The notes under the pieces: generated by a model
Seen by the model: only the letters and a program-made list of their open reading frames with translations
Told to the model about the DNA's origin: nothing
The model's database searches: none
Shown: positions 10,076 to 19,338 of the stretch, piece after piece
Position numbering within the stretch: position 1 is the stretch's first letter
How the letters are laid out: every line of letters begins with the position of its first letter
Source: Streptomyces parvus
GTDB taxonomy: Bacteria > Actinomycetota > Actinomycetes > Streptomycetales > Streptomycetaceae
Length of the DNA: 64,000 bases
Direction: 5' to 3'
Assembly (NCBI RefSeq): GCF_032121415.1
Contig: NZ_CP135079.1
Span: 496,001 to 560,000, forward strand
Translations under genes and position numbers: made by a program

Positions 10076-10150
10076 ACGCCCCTCCGGGCATCCGCACGGC
10101 ACGCCCCTCCGGGCATCGGCACGGCACGCCCCTCCGGGAATCCGTGCCGT
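10076..10150. repeat. Three tandem 25-bp repeats after the lacI-family gene
   Basis: Three consecutive 25-base units begin at 10076, 10101 and 10126, each starting ACGCCCCTCCGGG. Units one and two differ at one base, while unit three diverges in its last eight. A partial, degraded fourth unit follows to about 10173. The array lies between the regulator stop and the araB operator. Each unit can form a short GC stem, so it may act as a terminator. Confidence 0.8.
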
Positions 10151-10231
10151 ACGCCGCCCGGAATCCGGACGACACACCCCCGGAAGTCCCGACTCACGCC
10201 ACTCCGGGAGCCCGGACCTCTTGCTTCCAGC

Positions 10232-10251
10232 GATTGTTAGCGCTAACAATC
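10232..10251. promoter_or_regulatory. LacI-type operator of araBAD, perfect palindrome
   Basis: GATTGTTAGCGCTAACAATC is a perfect 20-bp palindrome 51 bp before the araB start codon. Its centre is identical to the site at 8892-8910. This is the expected repressor target for the arabinose catabolic operon. Confidence 0.9.
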
Positions 10252-10302
10252 AGGGGGCGGTGACGCTCCCCGCACCCACTCCCGCAGCAGAGAGTCTCGC
10301 TC

Positions 10303-12015
10303 GTGACCCCTCAGCCCGATTCCCCCGGCAGCCCTCTCGACGGCCGGCCCGACGCCTGCACGGTCGGCGTCGACTTCGGCACGCTCTCGGCACGTGCCGT
10401 CGTGGTCCGTGTCCGCGACGGTGCGGAGCTCGGCTCCGCCGTGCACACCTACCGCAACGGCGTCATCGACCGGAGCCTTCCGGGCTCGGCCACCCCCCTG
10501 CCCCCGGACTGGGCTCTCCAGGACCCGCGCGACTGGCGGGAGGCGCTCCGTACCGCCGTACCGCAAGCGCTGGCGGCGGCGCACGTCGACCCGTCCCACG
10601 TCATCGGCATCGGCACCGACTTCACCTCCTGCACGGTGCTGCCGACCACGGCGGACGGCGTTCCGCTGGCCGAACAGCCCGACTGGGCGGACCGCCCCCA
10701 CGCCTGGCCCAAGCTCTGGAAGCACCACGCCGCCCAGGACCAGGCCGACCGGATCAACGCCCTGGCGCACCGACGCGGTGAACCCTGGATCCGGCGGTAC
10801 GGCGGCCGGATCTCCGCCGAGTGGCAGTACGCGAAGGCGCTCCAGGTCCTCGAAGAGGATCCGCTGGTGTACGCCGCCTGTGCCCGCTGGATCGAGGCGG
10901 CCGACTGGATCGTCTGGCAGCTGACCGGCGCCGAGTCGCGCAACACGTGCACCGCGGGCTACAAGGGCATCCACCAGGACGGCGCCTACCCCTCGCCCGA
11001 CTACCTCGCCGGACTCCACCCGGACTTCGCGGACTTCCCCGCCACCCGGCTCGACCACCCGCTGCTCCCCCTCGGCTCCCGCGCCGGGACCGTGACCGCC
11101 GAAGCCGCCGCCCTGACCGGGCTCCGGCCGGGGACACCGGTCGCGGTGGGGAACGTCGACGCCCATGTCACGGCTCCGGCGGCCGGGGCGGTGGAGAACG
11201 GGCGTCTGCTCGCCATCATGGGCACCTCCACCTGCCACGTCGTCAACAGCGACGAACTGGCCGACGTCCCCGGTGTCTGCGGGGTGGTCGACGGAGGCAT
11301 CGTGGCGGGCGCGTACGGCTACGAGGCCGGGCAGAGCGGGGTGGGCGACATCTTCGCCTGGTGGCTGCGCCAGGGCGTGCCCGACGACTACCGCGCCGCC
11401 GCGGAGGCCGCCGGTGAGGACCTGCACGAACATCTGTCCCGGCTCAGCGGCCGGCAACCGGTCGGAGCGCACGGACTGGTCGCGCTCGACTGGATGAACG
11501 GCAACCGCTCCACGCTCGTCGACCACCGTCTCTCCGGAGTGCTGGTCGGCCTCACGCTCGACACGCGCCCCGAGGACGTCTACCGCGCCCTGCTGGAGGC
11601 GACCGCCTTCGGCACCCGCGTCATCATCGAGGCCCTGGAGGAACACGGGGTGCCCGTCACGGAGTTCATCGCCGCGGGCGGGCTCAAGAAGAACCCGCTG
11701 CTCATGCGGATCTACGCCGACGTCCTGCGCCGGCCCGTGTCGCTCGCCACCTCCGACCAGGGCCCCGCGCTCGGTTCGGCGATCCACGCGGCGGTCGCGG
11801 CCGGGGCGTACCCGGACGTACGCGCGGCCGCCGCCCGCATGGGCGGCGTCGAGCGGAACGCCTGTCTCCCCGACCCGGACAACGCCGACGTCTACGACGA
11901 GCTGTACGCCGAATACCGCGCGCTGCACGACCACTTCGGCACCGGCGGCGATCTCCTGCTGCACCGGCTGCGCAGGCTCCGCAACCGCGCGAGGGCGCAC
12001 GGGACCGCGCGCTGA
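10303..12015 (+). CDS. araB: Ribulokinase
   Basis: A 570-residue FGGY-family carbohydrate kinase. The N-terminal phosphate-binding segment is [15 protein letters not shown], and the middle contains [14 protein letters not shown] and the long AraB-type insert with [14 protein letters not shown]. The C-terminal ATP-binding half has [25 protein letters not shown] and [20 protein letters not shown]. It phosphorylates L-ribulose to L-ribulose 5-phosphate in the cytoplasm. GTG at 10303 is the only suitable start after the operator, and its ribosome site is weak. It is first in an araB-araA-araD operon. Confidence 0.93.
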   Translation: MTPQPDSPGSPLDGRPDACTVGVDFGTLSARAVVVRVRDGAELGSAVHTYRNGVIDRSLPGSATPLPPDWALQDPRDWREALRTAVPQALAAAHVDPSHVIGIGTDFTSCTVLPTTADGVPLAEQPDWADRPHAWPKLWKHHAAQDQADRINALAHRRGEPWIRRYGGRISAEWQYAKALQVLEEDPLVYAACARWIEAADWIVWQLTGAESRNTCTAGYKGIHQDGAYPSPDYLAGLHPDFADFPATRLDHPLLPLGSRAGTVTAEAAALTGLRPGTPVAVGNVDAHVTAPAAGAVENGRLLAIMGTSTCHVVNSDELADVPGVCGVVDGGIVAGAYGYEAGQSGVGDIFAWWLRQGVPDDYRAAAEAAGEDLHEHLSRLSGRQPVGAHGLVALDWMNGNRSTLVDHRLSGVLVGLTLDTRPEDVYRALLEATAFGTRVIIEALEEHGVPVTEFIAAGGLKKNPLLMRIYADVLRRPVSLATSDQGPALGSAIHAAVAAGAYPDVRAAAARMGGVERNACLPDPDNADVYDELYAEYRALHDHFGTGGDLLLHRLRRLRNRARAHGTAR

Positions 12016-12076
12016 CCCCCCGCGCACCTCGCGCCACCCCACACACCGCCCCGCACCCCGACCAGGGAGTATCTTC

Positions 12077-13591
12077 ATGCCCCTCGCCCCCACCGACAGC
12101 GAAGTCTGGTTCCTGACCGGCAGCCAGTCGCTCTACGGCGAGGACACACTCGCCCAAGTGGCCGCTCAGTCGCGGCAGATATGCGAGACGATCGCCGCCG
12201 ACGCCCCTGCCGGGCCGACCGTGCGCATCGTGTGGAAGCCCGTTCTGACCGAGGCGGACGCGATCCGCCGGATGTGCCTGGACGCCGAGGCGGACGACCG
12301 CTGCATCGGTCTCATCGCCTGGATGCACACCTTCTCCCCCGCCAAGATGTGGATCACCGGGCTCGCCTCACTGCGGAAGCCCCTCCTTCACCTGCACACC
12401 CAGGCGAACCGCCGACTTCCCTGGTCCACGATCGACATGGACTTCATGAATCTCAACCAAGCAGCCCACGGGGACCGCGAGTTCGGCCACATCCAGTCGC
12501 GTATCGGCGTCGCCCGCAAGACCGTGACCGGGCACGTCGCATCGCCCGACGTGTCCCACCGCATCGGGGCCTGGACGCGGGCCGCCGTCGGACGCGCCGA
12601 GTTCGCCCGTCTGCGCCTCGCCCGCTTCGGGGACAACATGCGGGATGTCGCGGTCACCGAAGGCGACAAGGTCGAGGCCCAGTTCAGGTTCGGCACGTCC
12701 GTCAACACCTACGGCGTGAACGAGTTGGTGGCGGCCGTGGACGCCGTGGACGACAGCGCCGTCGCGGCGCTCACCGAGGAGTACGCCGACCGTTACACGC
12801 TGGCTGCCGAGCTGCTCCCCGGCAAGGAGCGCCACGCGTCCCTGCGGTACGCGGCCAGGATCGAGGCCGGACTGCGCGGCTTCCTCACCGACGGCGGCTT
12901 CAGCGCGTTCACCACCAACTTCGAGGACCTGGGCGGCCTGCGGCAGTTGCCCGGTCTCGCGGTCCAGCGGCTGATGGCCGACGGTTACGGCTTCGGGGGC
13001 GAGGGCGACTGGAAGACCTCGGCGCTGCTGCGGGCCACGAAGGCCATGGCGCACGGGCTGCCGGGCGGCACCTCCTTCATGGAGGACTACACCTACGACC
13101 TCGCTCCGGAGAGCGGTCTCGTCCTGGGGGCCCACATGCTGGAGGTGTGCCCGTCCCTCGCCGCCGCCACGCCCTCCTGCGAGATCCACCCGCTGAGCAT
13201 CGGCGGGCGTGAGGACCCGGTCCGCCTGGTGTTCGACGCGGCGCCCGCCCCCGGAGTCGTGGTGGGACTGGCCGACATGGGCTCCCGGTTCCGGCTGGTG
13301 GCCAACCGGATCGACGTCGTGGGGCCGCCCGAACCACTGCCCCTGCTGCCCGTGGCCCGCGCGGTCTGGCGCCCGGAACCCGACCTGCGCACCTCCACGG
13401 AGGCGTGGCTGACCGCCGGGGCCCCGCACCACACCGTGCTCACCACGGCGCTGGGCCGCGAGGAGTTCGAGGACCTGGCCGACATGCTGGCCGTGGAACT
13501 CGCGTTCATCGACGCGGACACCACCGTACGCCGGTTCGCCCAGGAGCTCCGCTGGAACCAGGCCTACCACCGACTGGCCGACGCCCTGTGA
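12077..13591 (+). CDS. araA: L-arabinose isomerase
   Basis: A 504-residue protein that matches AraA along its length. The N-terminus is [17 protein letters not shown], followed by [25 protein letters not shown] and [18 protein letters not shown]. The metal-site region has FTTNFEDLG and [17 protein letters not shown], and [13 protein letters not shown] is near residue 340. It converts L-arabinose to L-ribulose using a divalent metal. It starts 61 bp after araB with GGGAGT upstream, and is followed at 50 bp by araD. Confidence 0.95.
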   Translation: MPLAPTDSEVWFLTGSQSLYGEDTLAQVAAQSRQICETIAADAPAGPTVRIVWKPVLTEADAIRRMCLDAEADDRCIGLIAWMHTFSPAKMWITGLASLRKPLLHLHTQANRRLPWSTIDMDFMNLNQAAHGDREFGHIQSRIGVARKTVTGHVASPDVSHRIGAWTRAAVGRAEFARLRLARFGDNMRDVAVTEGDKVEAQFRFGTSVNTYGVNELVAAVDAVDDSAVAALTEEYADRYTLAAELLPGKERHASLRYAARIEAGLRGFLTDGGFSAFTTNFEDLGGLRQLPGLAVQRLMADGYGFGGEGDWKTSALLRATKAMAHGLPGGTSFMEDYTYDLAPESGLVLGAHMLEVCPSLAAATPSCEIHPLSIGGREDPVRLVFDAAPAPGVVVGLADMGSRFRLVANRIDVVGPPEPLPLLPVARAVWRPEPDLRTSTEAWLTAGAPHHTVLTTALGREEFEDLADMLAVELAFIDADTTVRRFAQELRWNQAYHRLADAL

Positions 13592-13641
13592 GCGGCACCG
13601 CCCGAGCGACCGCTCCCCCACCCCAGCCAGGAGGCCCTGCC

Positions 13642-14355
13642 ATGTCCCGCTCCGCTTTCGCGTCGCTGCGCGGCGAGGTCCTGGCCGCCAATCTGCGCAT
13701 CCCAAGAGCAGGTCTGGCCACCCTGACCTGGGGCAATGTGAGCGGGGTCGACCGGGAGGCCGGCGTGTTCGCCATCAAGCCCTCGGGGGTGCCGTACGAC
13801 CGGCTGAGCGAGGAGCATCTGGTCGTCGTCGCCCTGGACGACGGCCGGGTGGTCGAGGGGGAGCTGCGTCCCTCGACGGACACCGAGACGCACCGGAGCC
13901 TCTACCGGGCCTTCCCGTCGATCGGCGGGATCACGCACACCCACTCCCCGCACGCCGTGGCCTTCGCCCAGGCCCGCCGCCCGATCCCGGTGCTCGGCAC
14001 GACGCACGCGGACACCTTCGACGGCCCGGTGCCGGTCACCGAGCCGCTCACCGCCGAACAGTGCGCCGCCGACTACGAGTTCAACACCGGGCAGGTCATC
14101 GTGGAACTGCTCCGAGGGGACGACGAACGGGCCCGGACGGTGCCCGCCGCCCTCGTCGCGCACCACGGCCCCTTCACCTGGGGTGTGGACGCCGACGCCT
14201 CGCTGGAGCACGCGGTGATCTGCGAGGCGGTCGCGGAGATGGCGCTGCACACGCTCTCCCTGGGGGCCGCACAGCCCCCTCAGCATCTGCTGGACCGCCA
14301 CTTCACCCGTAAACACGGCGCGGGAGCCTATTACGGCAACCCCGGGGCCGTATGA
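13642..14355 (+). CDS. araD: L-ribulose-5-phosphate 4-epimerase
   Basis: A 237-residue class II aldolase/epimerase-family protein. It shows TWGNVSGVDRE, then IKPSGVPYDRL, the zinc-ligand histidines in THTHSPHAVAFAQ, GTTHADTFDGPVPVT and a C-terminal HHGPFTWGVDA. The last steps it serves lead to D-xylulose 5-phosphate and the pentose phosphate pathway. ATG at 13642 follows a perfect AGGAGG at 13629-13634. It closes the arabinose operon. Confidence 0.94.
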   Translation: MSRSAFASLRGEVLAANLRIPRAGLATLTWGNVSGVDREAGVFAIKPSGVPYDRLSEEHLVVVALDDGRVVEGELRPSTDTETHRSLYRAFPSIGGITHTHSPHAVAFAQARRPIPVLGTTHADTFDGPVPVTEPLTAEQCAADYEFNTGQVIVELLRGDDERARTVPAALVAHHGPFTWGVDADASLEHAVICEAVAEMALHTLSLGAAQPPQHLLDRHFTRKHGAGAYYGNPGAV

Positions 14356-14519
14356 CCCGATGTGCAGGGAAATCGGGCGTACGTGGTCGGTGGAGGCTGA
14401 GGTGAACGGCGCGTCGCGGGGGGCGTGAGGGTGTCGGAGCAGTGCCCCGTTCGCCATCCCTCGCGCCCTGCCGGGGGTCGGGTGGCGCGGCGAGGATGAG
14501 CCGGACCTGATCGGCAGGG

Positions 14520-14555
14520 CACCCCCTGGGGGTGTCCGCGGTGGAAGGAATCCAC
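14520..14555 (+). promoter_or_regulatory. Two hairpins, the second holding the ribosome site of the furan synthase gene
   Basis: CACCCCC at 14520-14526 pairs perfectly with GGGGGTG at 14528-14534. Right after it GTGGA at 14541-14545 pairs with TCCAC at 14551-14555, with AGGAA, the presumed Shine-Dalgarno core, in the loop. The TTG start at 14557 follows at once. This could modulate initiation, but chance is not excluded in such GC-rich DNA. Confidence 0.45.
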
Positions 14556-14556
14556 G

Positions 14557-15309
14557 TTGCTGCTGCTCATCTCCCCGGACGGCGTCGAGGAAGCCCTCGC
14601 GTGCGCGAAGGCGGCGGACCACCTCGACATCGTCGATGTGAAGAAGCCCGACGAGGGCTCGCTCGGTGCGAACTTCCCCTGGGTCATCCGGGAGATCCGC
14701 GGGGCGGTCCCGGCGGACAAGCCGGTGTCGGCGACGGTCGGAGACGTCCCGTACAAGCCCGGCACGGTGGCGCAGGCCGCGCTCGGCGCGGCGGTCTCCG
14801 GAGCCACCTACATCAAGGTCGGCCTCTACGGGTGCACGACGCCCGACCAGGCCATCGAGGTGATGCGCGGAGTGGTACGGGCCGTCAAGGACTTCCGGCC
14901 GGACGCGTTCGTCGTCGCCTCGGGCTATGCCGACGCCCACCGGATCGGTTGTGTGAGCCCGCTCGCGCTGCCCGACATCGCCCGCCGCTCCGGCTCCGAC
15001 GCGGCGATGCTCGACACCGCGATCAAGGACGGGACCCGGCTGTTCGACCATGTGCCGCCGGAAGCCTGCGGGGAGTTCGTCCGGCTGGCCCACGACGCCG
15101 GGCTGCTCGCCGCGCTCGCGGGCAGCGTGAAGCGGGAGGACCTCGCCCTGCTGACCCGGATCGGGACGGACATCGTGGGCGTACGCGGGGCTGTCTGCGA
15201 GGGCGGCGACCGCAACGCGGGGCGGATCCAGCCGCGGTTGGTGGCCGAGTTCCGGGCGGAGATGGACCGGCACGCCCGGGAACACGCGGCGACCCCGGCC
15301 GCGAGCTGA
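14557..15309 (+). CDS. (5-Formylfuran-3-yl)methyl phosphate synthase family (MfnB-like)
   Basis: A 250-residue TIM-barrel protein of the MfnB/UPF0264 family, known in methanogens to join two glyceraldehyde 3-phosphates into 4-(hydroxymethyl)-2-furancarboxaldehyde phosphate, a methanofuran precursor. Visible conserved parts are [19 protein letters not shown] (Lys29/Lys30 near the known catalytic lysine), [22 protein letters not shown] (Lys87) and [17 protein letters not shown]. Streptomyces do not make methanofuran, so a furan product for another use is implied. It is followed at once by an aldehyde dehydrogenase and an alcohol dehydrogenase gene. The TTG start is supported by the GGAAGGAA upstream. 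Confidence 0.85.
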   Translation: MLLLISPDGVEEALACAKAADHLDIVDVKKPDEGSLGANFPWVIREIRGAVPADKPVSATVGDVPYKPGTVAQAALGAAVSGATYIKVGLYGCTTPDQAIEVMRGVVRAVKDFRPDAFVVASGYADAHRIGCVSPLALPDIARRSGSDAAMLDTAIKDGTRLFDHVPPEACGEFVRLAHDAGLLAALAGSVKREDLALLTRIGTDIVGVRGAVCEGGDRNAGRIQPRLVAEFRAEMDRHAREHAATPAAS

Positions 15310-15317
15310 CCGCCGGC

Positions 15318-16727
15318 GTGGCGCCGTATCAGCCCGGCCCCGCCCCCGCGGCCGCCGGTGAGCGCTTCAGCGTGCTCGACCCGGCGACGGGCGAGGTCTT
15401 CGACGAGGCTCCCGACCAGCGGGCGGAGGAGCTGGACGCGGCGGTCGGCCGGGCGCACGAGGCCTGGCGGAGCTGGCGGTCCGACCCCGCCGCCCGTGCC
15501 GCCGCCCTGCTCGCGTCCGCCGACGCCGTGGAGGCGGCCGGGCCGGAGCTCGCGCCCCTGCTCACCCGCGAGCAGGGCAAACCCCTGACCGAGTCGTACG
15601 CGGAGATCGCCCGCACGGCGGCCCGGCTGCGGTGGTTCGCCGGGTCGGCCCCCGAGCCCCGGACGATCACGGACGGCCGGGCCGTGCACAGCGAGATCCG
15701 CTGGCGGCCGCTCGGGCCCGTCGCCGCCATCGTCCCGTGGAACTTCCCGCTCCAGCTCGCCTCGGCGAAGTTCGCGCCCGCGCTCGCCGCGGGCAACACG
15801 GTGGTGCTCAAGCCCTCCCCCTTCACACCGCTGGCCACCCGGCTGCTGGGGTCCGTCCTGTCCGCCGCCCTGCCCGACGGCGTGCTGACGGTGATCACCG
15901 GCCGTGAACCCCTCGGCGCGCTCCTCGCCTCCCACCCGGGGATCCGCCATGTGACGTTCACGGGTTCGGTCCCCACCGGGCGGGCCGTCGCGGCGGGCGC
16001 GGCGTCCGGCCTCGCCCGGGTCACCCTGGAGCTGGGCGGCAACGACGCCGCGATCCTGCTGGACGACGTGGACGTGGAGCGGATCGCGGACCGGCTCTTC
16101 TGGGCGGCGTTCCGCAACTGCGGGCAGGTCTGCATGGCGGTCAAACGCGTCTACGTCCCGGCCCGGCTCCACGACCGGGTGGTGGAGGCCCTGGCGGCAC
16201 GGGCGAAGGCGGTGGTCGTCGGGGCGGGCCTCGACCCGGGCACGGAGCTGGGGCCGCTCAACAACGCCGCCCAGCTGGCCCGGGTGGAGCGGTACACGGC
16301 GAGGGCCCTCGCGGACGGGGCCAGAGCCGTGGCCGGGGGCCACCGGCTGGACCGGCCGGGCTACTTCCACGCCCCGACGGTCCTGACGGACGTCCCATCC
16401 GACAGCCCGGTGGTGACGGAGGAGCAGTTCGGCCCGGTCCTGCCGGTGCTGGCGTACGGGAGCGTCGACGAGGCCGTCGACGCGGCCAACGCCACCCGCT
16501 TCGGGCTGGGCGGCTCGGTGTGGGGCGCCGACCTGGACCGGGCCGAGGCGGTGGCGGGGCGGCTGGAGTGCGGGACGGCGTGGATCAACCACCACGCCGA
16601 ACTCTCCCTCGCCCAGCCCTTCGCCGGGGTCAAGGAGAGCGGCGTCGGCGTCGCGGGCGGGCCGTGGGGGCTGTACGGCAACCTCAGCCCCTTTGTCGTA
16701 CACCGGCCCCAGGAGGACCGGCCGTGA
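15318..16727 (+). CDS. NAD(P)-dependent aldehyde dehydrogenase
   Basis: A 469-residue class I/II aldehyde dehydrogenase. Key parts are AAIVPWNFPLQLASAKFAPA, FTGSVPTGRAVA, the general-base segment TLELGGNDAAILL, and the nucleophile segment NCGQVCMAVKRVYV, followed by EEQFGPVLPVLAY. It has only eight bases between the synthase stop and the proposed GTG at 15318, so it is co-translated with it. Working inference: it oxidises the furan aldehyde to a furoic acid. The sequence alone gives only the superfamily reaction. Confidence 0.85.
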   Translation: MAPYQPGPAPAAAGERFSVLDPATGEVFDEAPDQRAEELDAAVGRAHEAWRSWRSDPAARAAALLASADAVEAAGPELAPLLTREQGKPLTESYAEIARTAARLRWFAGSAPEPRTITDGRAVHSEIRWRPLGPVAAIVPWNFPLQLASAKFAPALAAGNTVVLKPSPFTPLATRLLGSVLSAALPDGVLTVITGREPLGALLASHPGIRHVTFTGSVPTGRAVAAGAASGLARVTLELGGNDAAILLDDVDVERIADRLFWAAFRNCGQVCMAVKRVYVPARLHDRVVEALAARAKAVVVGAGLDPGTELGPLNNAAQLARVERYTARALADGARAVAGGHRLDRPGYFHAPTVLTDVPSDSPVVTEEQFGPVLPVLAYGSVDEAVDAANATRFGLGGSVWGADLDRAEAVAGRLECGTAWINHHAELSLAQPFAGVKESGVGVAGGPWGLYGNLSPFVVHRPQEDRP

Positions 16728-17812
16728 GGTTCGACGCCGCGGTACTGCGTTCGTACGGGGATCCTTTCGCCGTCGAGGAGGTGATCCTGAACGCGGGTCC
16801 GGGCGACGGCGAGGTGCTGGTCCGTATCGCGGGGTGCGGGATGTGCCGGACCGATCTCGCCGTCCGGCGATCGGCGGGCCGCTCCCCGCTGCCCGCGGTG
16901 CTCGGCCACGAGGGGGCCGGAGTGGTGGTGGAAGCGGGCGGCCCGGCCACCGGGCTGAGCCCCGGCGACCATGTCGTGCTGAGCTTCGACTCCTGTGGAC
17001 ACTGCGGGAGTTGTCTCGGTGCGGCCCCCGCCTACTGCGACGGTTTCGCCGCGCTCAATCTCTTCGGGGGTAGGGCCGAGAACGCGGCGCGGTTCACCGA
17101 CGCGGCCGGGCGCGCGCTGGCGCCCCGCTGGTTCGGCCAGTCCTCCTTCGCCGCGTACGCGATGGTCCCGGCCCGCAACGCCGTACGGGTCGACCCCTCG
17201 CTCCCGCTCGAACTGCTCGGGCCGCTCGGCTGCGGCTTCCTCACCGGCGCCGGGGCGGTCCTCAACTCCTTCGGTGCGGGCCCCGGAGACACGGTCGCGG
17301 TCTTCGGCGCCGGAGCGGTGGGCCTGGCGGCGGTCATGGCGGCCACCGCCGCCGGGGCCGTCGTCGTGGCGGTCGACCGGCACCCCGAACGGCTGGCCCT
17401 CGCCGAGAAGCTCAACGCGATCCCACTGCACGCCGCATCGGGCGATCTGCCCGGCCGCATCCGCCGGCTGACCGACGGCGGCGCGCGGTACGCCCTCGAC
17501 ACCACGGGCTCCGCTCCGCTGATCAACGACGCGCTCCGATCGCTGCGGCCAAGGGGCCACCTGGGCCTGGTGGCCCGCCTGCACGCCGACCTCCCGCTGG
17601 AATCCGGGACCTTGGACCGGGGCCGGAGGGTCTCCCACATCTGCGAGGGGGACGCGGTCCCGGCCCTGATGATCCCCCGGCTGACCGGGCTGTGGCAGGC
17701 CGGCCGGTTCCCCTTCGACCAGCTGATCCGTACATACCCGCTCGCCGACATCAACGAGGCCGAGGCCGACTGCGGGGCGGGCCGCGTGGTGAAGCCGGTG
17801 CTGCTTCCGTGA
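16724..17812 (+). CDS. Zinc-dependent alcohol dehydrogenase (aryl-alcohol type)
   Basis: A 362-residue medium-chain dehydrogenase. The catalytic zinc site is visible as GCGMCRTDLAV and LGHEGAGVV, the structural zinc cluster as DSCGHCGSC with a further Cys, and the nucleotide fold as VAVFGAGAVGLAAVMAA followed by VAVDRH. The pattern is close to benzyl/aryl-alcohol dehydrogenases. It starts at GTG overlapping the ALDH stop (GTGA), with AGGAGG at 16711-16716. A hydroxymethyl furan would be a fitting substrate, but this is inferred from neighbours. Confidence 0.86.
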   Translation: MRFDAAVLRSYGDPFAVEEVILNAGPGDGEVLVRIAGCGMCRTDLAVRRSAGRSPLPAVLGHEGAGVVVEAGGPATGLSPGDHVVLSFDSCGHCGSCLGAAPAYCDGFAALNLFGGRAENAARFTDAAGRALAPRWFGQSSFAAYAMVPARNAVRVDPSLPLELLGPLGCGFLTGAGAVLNSFGAGPGDTVAVFGAGAVGLAAVMAATAAGAVVVAVDRHPERLALAEKLNAIPLHAASGDLPGRIRRLTDGGARYALDTTGSAPLINDALRSLRPRGHLGLVARLHADLPLESGTLDRGRRVSHICEGDAVPALMIPRLTGLWQAGRFPFDQLIRTYPLADINEAEADCGAGRVVKPVLLP

Positions 17813-17885
17813 ATCCCGCGAACTCCGCGTACCACGAGTCCCGCGCATCCCACCCGTATCACCTGCACGCGTCAAAGGAGTACAC

Positions 17886-18824
17886 ATGGTCGACACAGCA
17901 CATCGGAACACCGATGGCACCGGTGTGGAGGGCGTGGCAGGAGGGGTCGGTGTGACCGCTCTCCTGGTCGCGGCGGCACGGGCGCTCGAAACCCACCGCC
18001 CCGGCAGCCTGGCCCAGGACGTCTACGCGGAGCACTTCGTGCGCGCGGCCCCGGCGTCCACCGACTGGCCGGTCCATCCTCGGGAGGTCCCGGGCGGGGA
18101 AGCGAACCCCCTGTGGGGCCGGTTCGCCCGGTACTTCGGGCTGCGGACACGCGTCCTCGACGACTTCCTCCTCCGGTCGGTACGCGCCGGGGGCGCCCGC
18201 CAAGTGGTCCTGGTCGGGGCGGGGTTGGACGCGCGGGCGTTCCGGCTCGACTGGCCTCCCGGCTGCGTGGTCTTCGAGATCGACCGGGAGGAGGTACTGG
18301 CCTTCAAACACCGGGTGCTCGGCGGTCTTTCGGCCACCCCGAAGGCGGCGCGCGTCCCGGTCCCGATGGATCTCCGCGCCGACTGGGCCGACGCGCTGCC
18401 CCGCGTCGGCTTCGACCCGACCGCGCCCAGCGTCTGGCTGGTCGAGGGGCTGCTGTTCTACCTGCCGCCGGCCGCCGAGACCTACCTCATCGACACGGTG
18501 GCGGGGCTGAGCGCCGGGGGAAGCGCGCTGGCCTTCGAGGTCAAGTTGGAGAAGGACCTGCTGGAGTACCGCGACAGCCCGCTGTACACGGCCACCAGGG
18601 ACCAGATCGGCATCGACCTGCTGGACCTGTTCGACCTGGCGCCCCGCCCCGACTCGGCGGGCCGTCTTGCGGACCGGGGCTGGTCGGTCTCGGTCCACAC
18701 CCCCTTCGACTTCACCCGCCTGCACGGGCGCGGCCCGCTGCCCGAGCCGAACGACGCACTGGCGGGAAATCGGTGGGTGTTCGCGGACAAACCGCGCCCG
18801 GCCGATGCCGGACACGAGGCGTGA
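17886..18824 (+). CDS. Class I SAM methyltransferase, leucine-carboxyl-methyltransferase type
   Basis: A 312-residue methyltransferase of the PF04072/TIGR00027 group: VTALLVAAARALE at the N-terminus, RTRVLDDFLLRSVRAG, a SAM site QVVLVGAGLDARAFRLDWP, an acidic CVVFEIDREEVLAFK, and SVWLVEGLLFYLPP. The family includes methylators of carboxyl and hydroxyl groups on peptides and small molecules. ATG at 17886 follows AAAGGAG. It begins 73 bp after the alcohol dehydrogenase and 160 bp before the repeat-peptide gene, so it could belong to either group. No substrate can be assigned. Confidence 0.83.
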   Translation: MVDTAHRNTDGTGVEGVAGGVGVTALLVAAARALETHRPGSLAQDVYAEHFVRAAPASTDWPVHPREVPGGEANPLWGRFARYFGLRTRVLDDFLLRSVRAGGARQVVLVGAGLDARAFRLDWPPGCVVFEIDREEVLAFKHRVLGGLSATPKAARVPVPMDLRADWADALPRVGFDPTAPSVWLVEGLLFYLPPAAETYLIDTVAGLSAGGSALAFEVKLEKDLLEYRDSPLYTATRDQIGIDLLDLFDLAPRPDSAGRLADRGWSVSVHTPFDFTRLHGRGPLPEPNDALAGNRWVFADKPRPADAGHEA

Positions 18825-18984
18825 GTTCCTGCATTCGGACGACTTCGCACCGCTCGAATCGATGTTTTCCAGCCGCAGGGATACGGTGATTATTGGCCAT
18901 TTCAGTGCAGATCAGACGTCCCGGCGACCGGGTTTCCGGACAGCGGAAAACCATCGTCCCCGTGGTGTGATCCCAGGAGGAATG

Positions 18985-19338
18985 ATGACCGAGCACGACG
19001 CGAGCGGAGCCGAGGGACCTGCGGACGGTGGAGCGGCCGGTACGCCCGGCGTCCACGACGGCGGAGCGGACGGCGCAGCCGAAGGACCCGCGGACGGCGG
19101 AGCGGCCGGCACCCCGGGTGTCCACGACGGCGGCGCTGATGGCGGCGCGGACGGCGGAGCCGACAGCGGAGCCGAGGGACCCGCGGACGGCGGAGCGGCC
19201 GGTAGGCCCGGCGTCCACGACGGCGGGGCCGACGGCGGAGCCGAAGGGCCCGCGGACGGCGGAGCGGCCGGAACGCCCGGCGTCCACGACGGCGGAGCCG
19301 ACGGTGGCGCTGACGGCGGGGCCGGCAGCCGCTCTTGA
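18985..19338 (+). CDS. Four-repeat Gly/Ala/Asp-rich peptide, possible modified-peptide precursor
   Basis: A 117-residue peptide: a short leader MTEHDAS, then four copies of a 20-residue unit EGPADGGAAGTPGVHDGGAD (third copy has Arg for Thr) starting at residues 10, 33, 64 and 87. Spacers are GGAD/GGAE-type. Each unit carries a single His, at 24, 47, 78 and 101, always in GVHDGG. There are no Cys, aromatic residues or hydrophobic core, so it will not fold as a globular domain. AGGAGG at 18975-18980 supports ATG at 18985 (18982 is also possible). Its TGA overlaps the TTG start of the JmjC oxygenase, which suggests it is that enzyme's substrate. Function is not known. Confidence 0.65.
   Translation: MTEHDASGAEGPADGGAAGTPGVHDGGADGAAEGPADGGAAGTPGVHDGGADGGADGGADSGAEGPADGGAAGRPGVHDGGADGGAEGPADGGAAGTPGVHDGGADGGADGGAGSRS
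19012..19323 (+). repeat. DNA repeat array encoding the four peptide units
   Basis: Imperfect direct repeats of 60 bp cores separated by 9, 33 and 9 bp. Synonymous differences between copies (for example ACG or ACC for Thr, GGT or GGC for Gly) show that the amino-acid sequence is kept while the DNA drifts. That is what selection on the peptide would give. Confidence 0.75.
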
